Shown here in pieces: positions 60,598 to 64,000 of a stretch of 64,000 bases of DNA. Within the stretch, counting starts at the first letter, position 1; every line of letters begins with the position of its first letter. Origin of the DNA: Thelephora terrestris (taxonomy: Eukaryota > Basidiomycota > Agaricomycetes > Thelephorales > Thelephoraceae); NCBI GenBank assembly GCA_015956445.1, contig WIUZ02000007.1:248001-312000 (forward strand). The letters run 5' to 3'. The translations under genes were made by a program, and so were the position numbers. The notes under the pieces are model-generated. The model made no database searches, was not told where the DNA came from, and saw only the letters and a program-made list of their open reading frames with translations.

Positions 60598-63003
60598 TCA
60601 AAATAGCGCGAAGAGCACAGCTCCAAGCCCAGCCCCGAGACATCCCAACAAAACACCCCCAAGTCCATCCATCAACGTAGTAGCTCCATTAGGGCTACTC
60701 CCCTTACTGGTGCTACTGAAACCCGTACGATCCTTTCCGCTGTGGCCGTTGGAGGTTTCCAGTACTTGGGGATCAATGGTAGCAGTGTTAACGCTCTTAG
60801 TAAAAGCGGTGGTCGCAAACGTCGTGGTCGGTCCGGAGGGGGTGGAGTCTGTGTAGGCCTGATCGTTCAGGAAAACAAGGGCAAAGCCAGGAGCCGGAAC
60901 GGTGACGGTGCAAGTGTTGGTGGTAGCATCACATGGAACGGTTACGACATTCAATTCGCCTTGAAGGCGACCGTCGGATTGGAACTCAGCTCCAAGAGTT
61001 TGACCAGCCCAAGTAAAGTTACCCCTGGCGGTGACGTGATCGGCAAGGAGGTACTTGACTCTGACGGAGGCAGGTGTATTACCCCCGGGGGAGATGGCGA
61101 CACTCAAGTCGTGAGCGCCAGAGTTATCGTCCAGATAGTTGAAGAGGGCGACCTTCATGGGGTTACCATTCTCGTAGATTGCATAACCAGGAGTTGAGGG
61201 GTTTCCTCCGTTGGCGTTCAGGTCGATGACTTGAGACTGGTTGGACTTGCCAAGAACTTCGGCCATAGCAAGGTTAGCGTAATACATAGGGCCTGTGCAT
61301 GGATTCAGCAAACATTACAATGATATGAAACAACCATACACACCAACGGTCCACTGATGGAATGCGGACTGGTTCGTAGGTGGGGGGGTAAAGGGGTTAT
61401 AGTAGACGCTCTGGCCACCGAAGTGGAAGAGTGCACCGGTAAAGTTGCTGTAAGCCAGGGTCATGCCATAGTCCAATCCCCACAGCGCGGCGGCGAAGGC
61501 GTCGGAAACTCCAGGAAAACCACCACAGGACGCAGTATTAGTCTCGAACATCATGAATGGCTTTCCGAGCTGTTGAGCAATCATAGCCGTATTGAGGTAT
61601 TCTTGAGCTAGGTTTACCCCGGTATCGTGGGTGAGGTACATGGGAAGTACATCCTGGGGATTGTGAACGGTCCCGCCTGGATTCGCCACGGTCAGTGAGC
61701 ACTTCCATGGTACGAATGCAGTACTTGCCAGTGTTAAAGACAGCGGCGCAATTGTCATTTGGGTACCTGAGTAAAAAGTTTAGCTTGATGGATGACGGGG
61801 GCGTGGACAGGGTTGTTGCGTACTTTTCGACGGAGATGATACCCAGTTCTTGAACAAAGTCATCCAAAAACCCAGTGTTGAAAACATCCTCTGGAGTCCA
61901 GTCACGGTTAACGTTGGGAGCAATAATCTGGCCCTGTGTCTTGAGACCCTGGGAACGCATGGTATCGACAAGACTCTGGACTTCACCCGTGTAGGAGGCG
62001 GGTCCATATCCCTGGAAAATAACTCAATGACTTTATAGCGTGTCGAAAATGGAAGGGGTCCCACCTGGGGTCTGTGCCCATGGGGGAGATAAAGATCCGG
62101 CTCGTTGCCTGCCTGGAAACCGAGGAGCCTATTACCGAGAATTTCCTGGCCCTTCTGAACGACATCCAATCGCCAATTGGGGGCATCAATGAATGGAATG
62201 CCTTTGGAATGGAGGTGAGAAATGCCGAGGCAAGTTGTCACAAGCACACGGCTCACCAAGGAACCAATCAACGTTGACCAGTGAGCTAATGTTGGCCATC
62301 ATATACAGGATCTCGGGGGTAAATATCAACGGAGGCGTATGTGTCTATGATACGATTAGCCCGGGGATAACGGAGGAATCGGAGCATTCATACCGGGTTA
62401 TAGACAGTACTCTTATCCTTCTCAAGTGCGCTGCCATCTGGGATGGATGGAACCAAGACGGCGGTTTCCTGAGAGTTACCACCAATACGGACGGTGACTC
62501 TGCCGCCACGCTCTTGTAGGTTGGCCAATAGGTTGAGGAAGGGCACGGACAGAGTGGTTCTGTGATTCGACGGTCAAAACTCTGAACACGAGTAAGAGAT
62601 GGATCGCACCCGTTGTGACCCACTGCAAACGGTTATCTTAGCTTGAGCGTCCATGGAAAACGATACGAGACTCACGGATATGATTTGAGACGGATAATTC
62701 AATTGAGAAGCCGAGGAAAGCGCCCTGTTGGGGTATGGACAGACCGGGAATGTTTCCATTAACGAGCTGGACAGCAAAAAGGGTATTGACGGGTGGGTCG
62801 GTGGGGGGAACAGGCGGGATGAGGGTTTGAGAGTTGTCTGAAGTAGAGCCAGTGTAAGAAGACGGTGAGCTCGAGTCGGTGGTGGTGGGTTGGATATGGA
62901 AAAGAGTTTCTTGACCGGCGGGAATGTAGCGAGTGATAGCTGCGAGAGCATTGAAAACGAAGGAAAGGAAGAAAAGAGTGCGTGCTTGCCACAGAACTGC
63001 CAT
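60598..63003 (-). CDS. Secreted GH79-type glycoside hydrolase, probably GPI-anchored
   Basis: A multi-exon minus-strand gene from ATG 63003. It begins with a signal peptide (MAVLWQARTLFFLSFVFNAL) and a Ser/Thr/Pro linker. The catalytic barrel shows RGGRVTVRIGGNSQETAVLV, the acid/base motif GFQAGNEPDLY (about 62115) and the nucleophile segment PFMMFETNTASCGGFPGVSD (about 61540), the order found in GH79 beta-glucuronidases and heparanase-like enzymes. The C-terminal beta domain follows (YANLAMAEVLG, MKVALFNYLDDN, PGFALVFLND). The end is a Ser/Thr-rich stretch and a hydrophobic tail GVLLGCLGAGLGAVLFALF, typical of a GPI-anchor signal. The likely substrate is a glucuronic-acid-bearing polysaccharide or proteoglycan such as arabinogalactan protein, which is inference. 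The exons were identified by frame continuity; not every border was fixed. Confidence 0.85.
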
Positions 63004-64000
63004 GGCGAGAAAGGAGGGTACGGAGAGGCGACTTGAAGAAGGAACGACTGTTCAAGCTTATTTGACTACAGCACCGAGTGGCTAGCGCTGACACGTTCCA
63101 TGCATCACGGCGGAGGGTTCTTTTAGCCGAGATCCGTAGGGCAAACTCTCTCAAGGGCATACAGAAACGAGCAACACAACCTCGGAAACAAAGCTCAGCT
63201 GTAGCTAGCTATAGGAGATAACAAGACATGGCGCCAATTTAGACTCTGATGCATGATGCAAGGGTCTTCAGCGCTCAGCGCTGGCGCAAACATCAAAGTG
63301 AGGTGATTGTGAGGTGATTGTATTTTGGACCGGGACCAAACTGCAGGTGTTGGTGGCCGCAACCACCTGATCCTACGCTTAGCCACTGGCATGCCTCCAC
63401 CACGACACAGCGGAGAATGCGTCAATGCATCCCCATCAGCCTGTGACGGACCACGACGACGACGAGTCCGTAGATGACAGCGGCGCTTCTCACTATTCCA
63501 TACGGGATGGAACATTGTTTCATCGAGTGCGACGTTTCTCATAACTCCCGGGGCAACCTAGAAGAGGACTTCGATTGCAATAGTAAATTCGCCCGCGAGC
63601 GCCACCTCCTGGCATCGCGTGCTTGGCTTCTCTTTGAGTGAGCGCGATGCTAAGCTTATCAAATTCGTCGCCATCCAAGGCCCATTCTGCAAAGGAACAG
63701 AATTCGTGGACACAACTGTCGGAGGTAGATCCAAATAACTTGCACCGAGCCCTTGCAAATGATTACGATGGAGGTTTCTGCTGGACCGGTTTCCCTCTAG
63801 GCTTGCTCCCCCGCTCGGGCCAATCTGGATGACGTGCATTCTGCCGTATCGGCTGTGGAGAGAACGTTTCTCAGCCGGAGAAGAGCGAGTTACAATGAAC
63901 GGAACCGTAAATCTCCTGACTCTACTGCATACCTCCTGAATCATCAGTATAATTATACCCGGCTCGAGTTTGCAGCCTTCAAGGGATAAGATGCCTACCC
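63004..64000. other. GH79 promoter and unassigned right edge
   Basis: About 1 kb to the window edge. The first 200-300 bp should be the GH79 promoter. A tandem 11 bp repeat (GAGGTGATTGT, two copies) lies at 63300-63321. A minus-strand frame at 63558-63944 is open for 128 codons but shows no known motif. Confidence 0.4.
63300..63321. repeat. Two-copy 11 bp tandem repeat
   Basis: GAGGTGATTGT occurs twice head to tail, about 300 bp upstream of the GH79 start codon. It could be a regulator site pair or a replication slippage product. Confidence 0.5.

Noticed and set aside
63558-63944. 128-codon minus-strand frame near the right edge
   Set aside because: No recognisable domain and no visible partner exons inside the window; it may be part of a gene beyond the edge but cannot be supported.

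Overview
The window is nuclear DNA of a filamentous fungus, most likely a basidiomycete (Agaricomycetes-like). Genes are packed on both strands. Nearly all are split by many 50-60 bp GT-AG introns with CTRAY-like branch regions, and intergenic gaps are short. The proteins carry long Ser/Pro/Gln-rich disordered arms of the kind common in mushrooms. No prokaryotic operon, CRISPR array, convincing tRNA or rRNA gene was seen. Exon borders were worked out by hand from reading frame and splice consensus; frame sums were checked for most genes.

Layout, left to right. 3-429 (+): end of ribosomal protein uL5 (RPL11). 1714-4374 (+): Ran-binding nuclear transport factor of the Yrb2/RanBP3 type. 4906-9190 (+): Rxt3-domain subunit of an Rpd3L-type histone deacetylase complex. 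9422-12303 (+): ADIP/Msd1-like coiled-coil protein. 13298-15973 (-): phenol-hydroxylase-type FAD monooxygenase with 14 exons. A gene-poor stretch of 3.3 kb follows. 19290-21595 (-): heat-shock-factor-type transcription factor. 23153-26339 (+): membrane protein with a probable vezatin/Inp2-type myosin-binding region. 26.9-27.5 kb: a decayed tyrosine-recombinase fossil. 28053-28825 (+): DNA polymerase delta small subunit (POLD4/Cdm1). 29306-31554 (+): DUF4140/DUF4139 (mucoidy-inhibitor-like) protein with an unexpected RS-rich insert. 32234-34490 (+): cytochrome P450.

35575-37948 (-): LisH protein of the Som1/Flo8/SSBP type. 38454-44318 (-): 1809-residue protein with three START-like modules and a C-terminal membrane anchor. 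44725-46006 (+): pyridoxal kinase, with a GC-AG intron. 46163-47734 (+): single-pass membrane protein with a polyserine stalk. 48384-50063 (+): intronless F-box/LRR-like protein. 50395-51510 (-): free-standing integrase-type HHCC zinc-binding protein. 51701-52791 (-): ubiquitin-like/WLM metalloprotease. 53049-57457 (-): BRPF/Nto1-type chromatin reader with EPL1, PHD, extended PHD, bromodomain and PWWP parts. It shares a 148 bp divergent promoter with ARP2 at 57606-59195 (+). 59378-60423 (-): RNA polymerase III subunit Rpc25. 60598-63003 (-): secreted, probably GPI-anchored GH79 glycoside hydrolase. The last kilobase shows no recognisable gene.

Most genes are conserved housekeeping or regulatory genes with no operon-like logic. 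Loose themes are chromatin and transcription control (Rxt3, BRPF, HSF, LisH factor, Rpc25), DNA-damage or replication functions (POLD4, UBL-WLM) and cytoskeleton or membrane functions (ADIP, vezatin-like, ARP2, START protein). The accessory-looking parts are the monooxygenase, P450, F-box, polyserine membrane protein, HHCC protein and GH79 gene.
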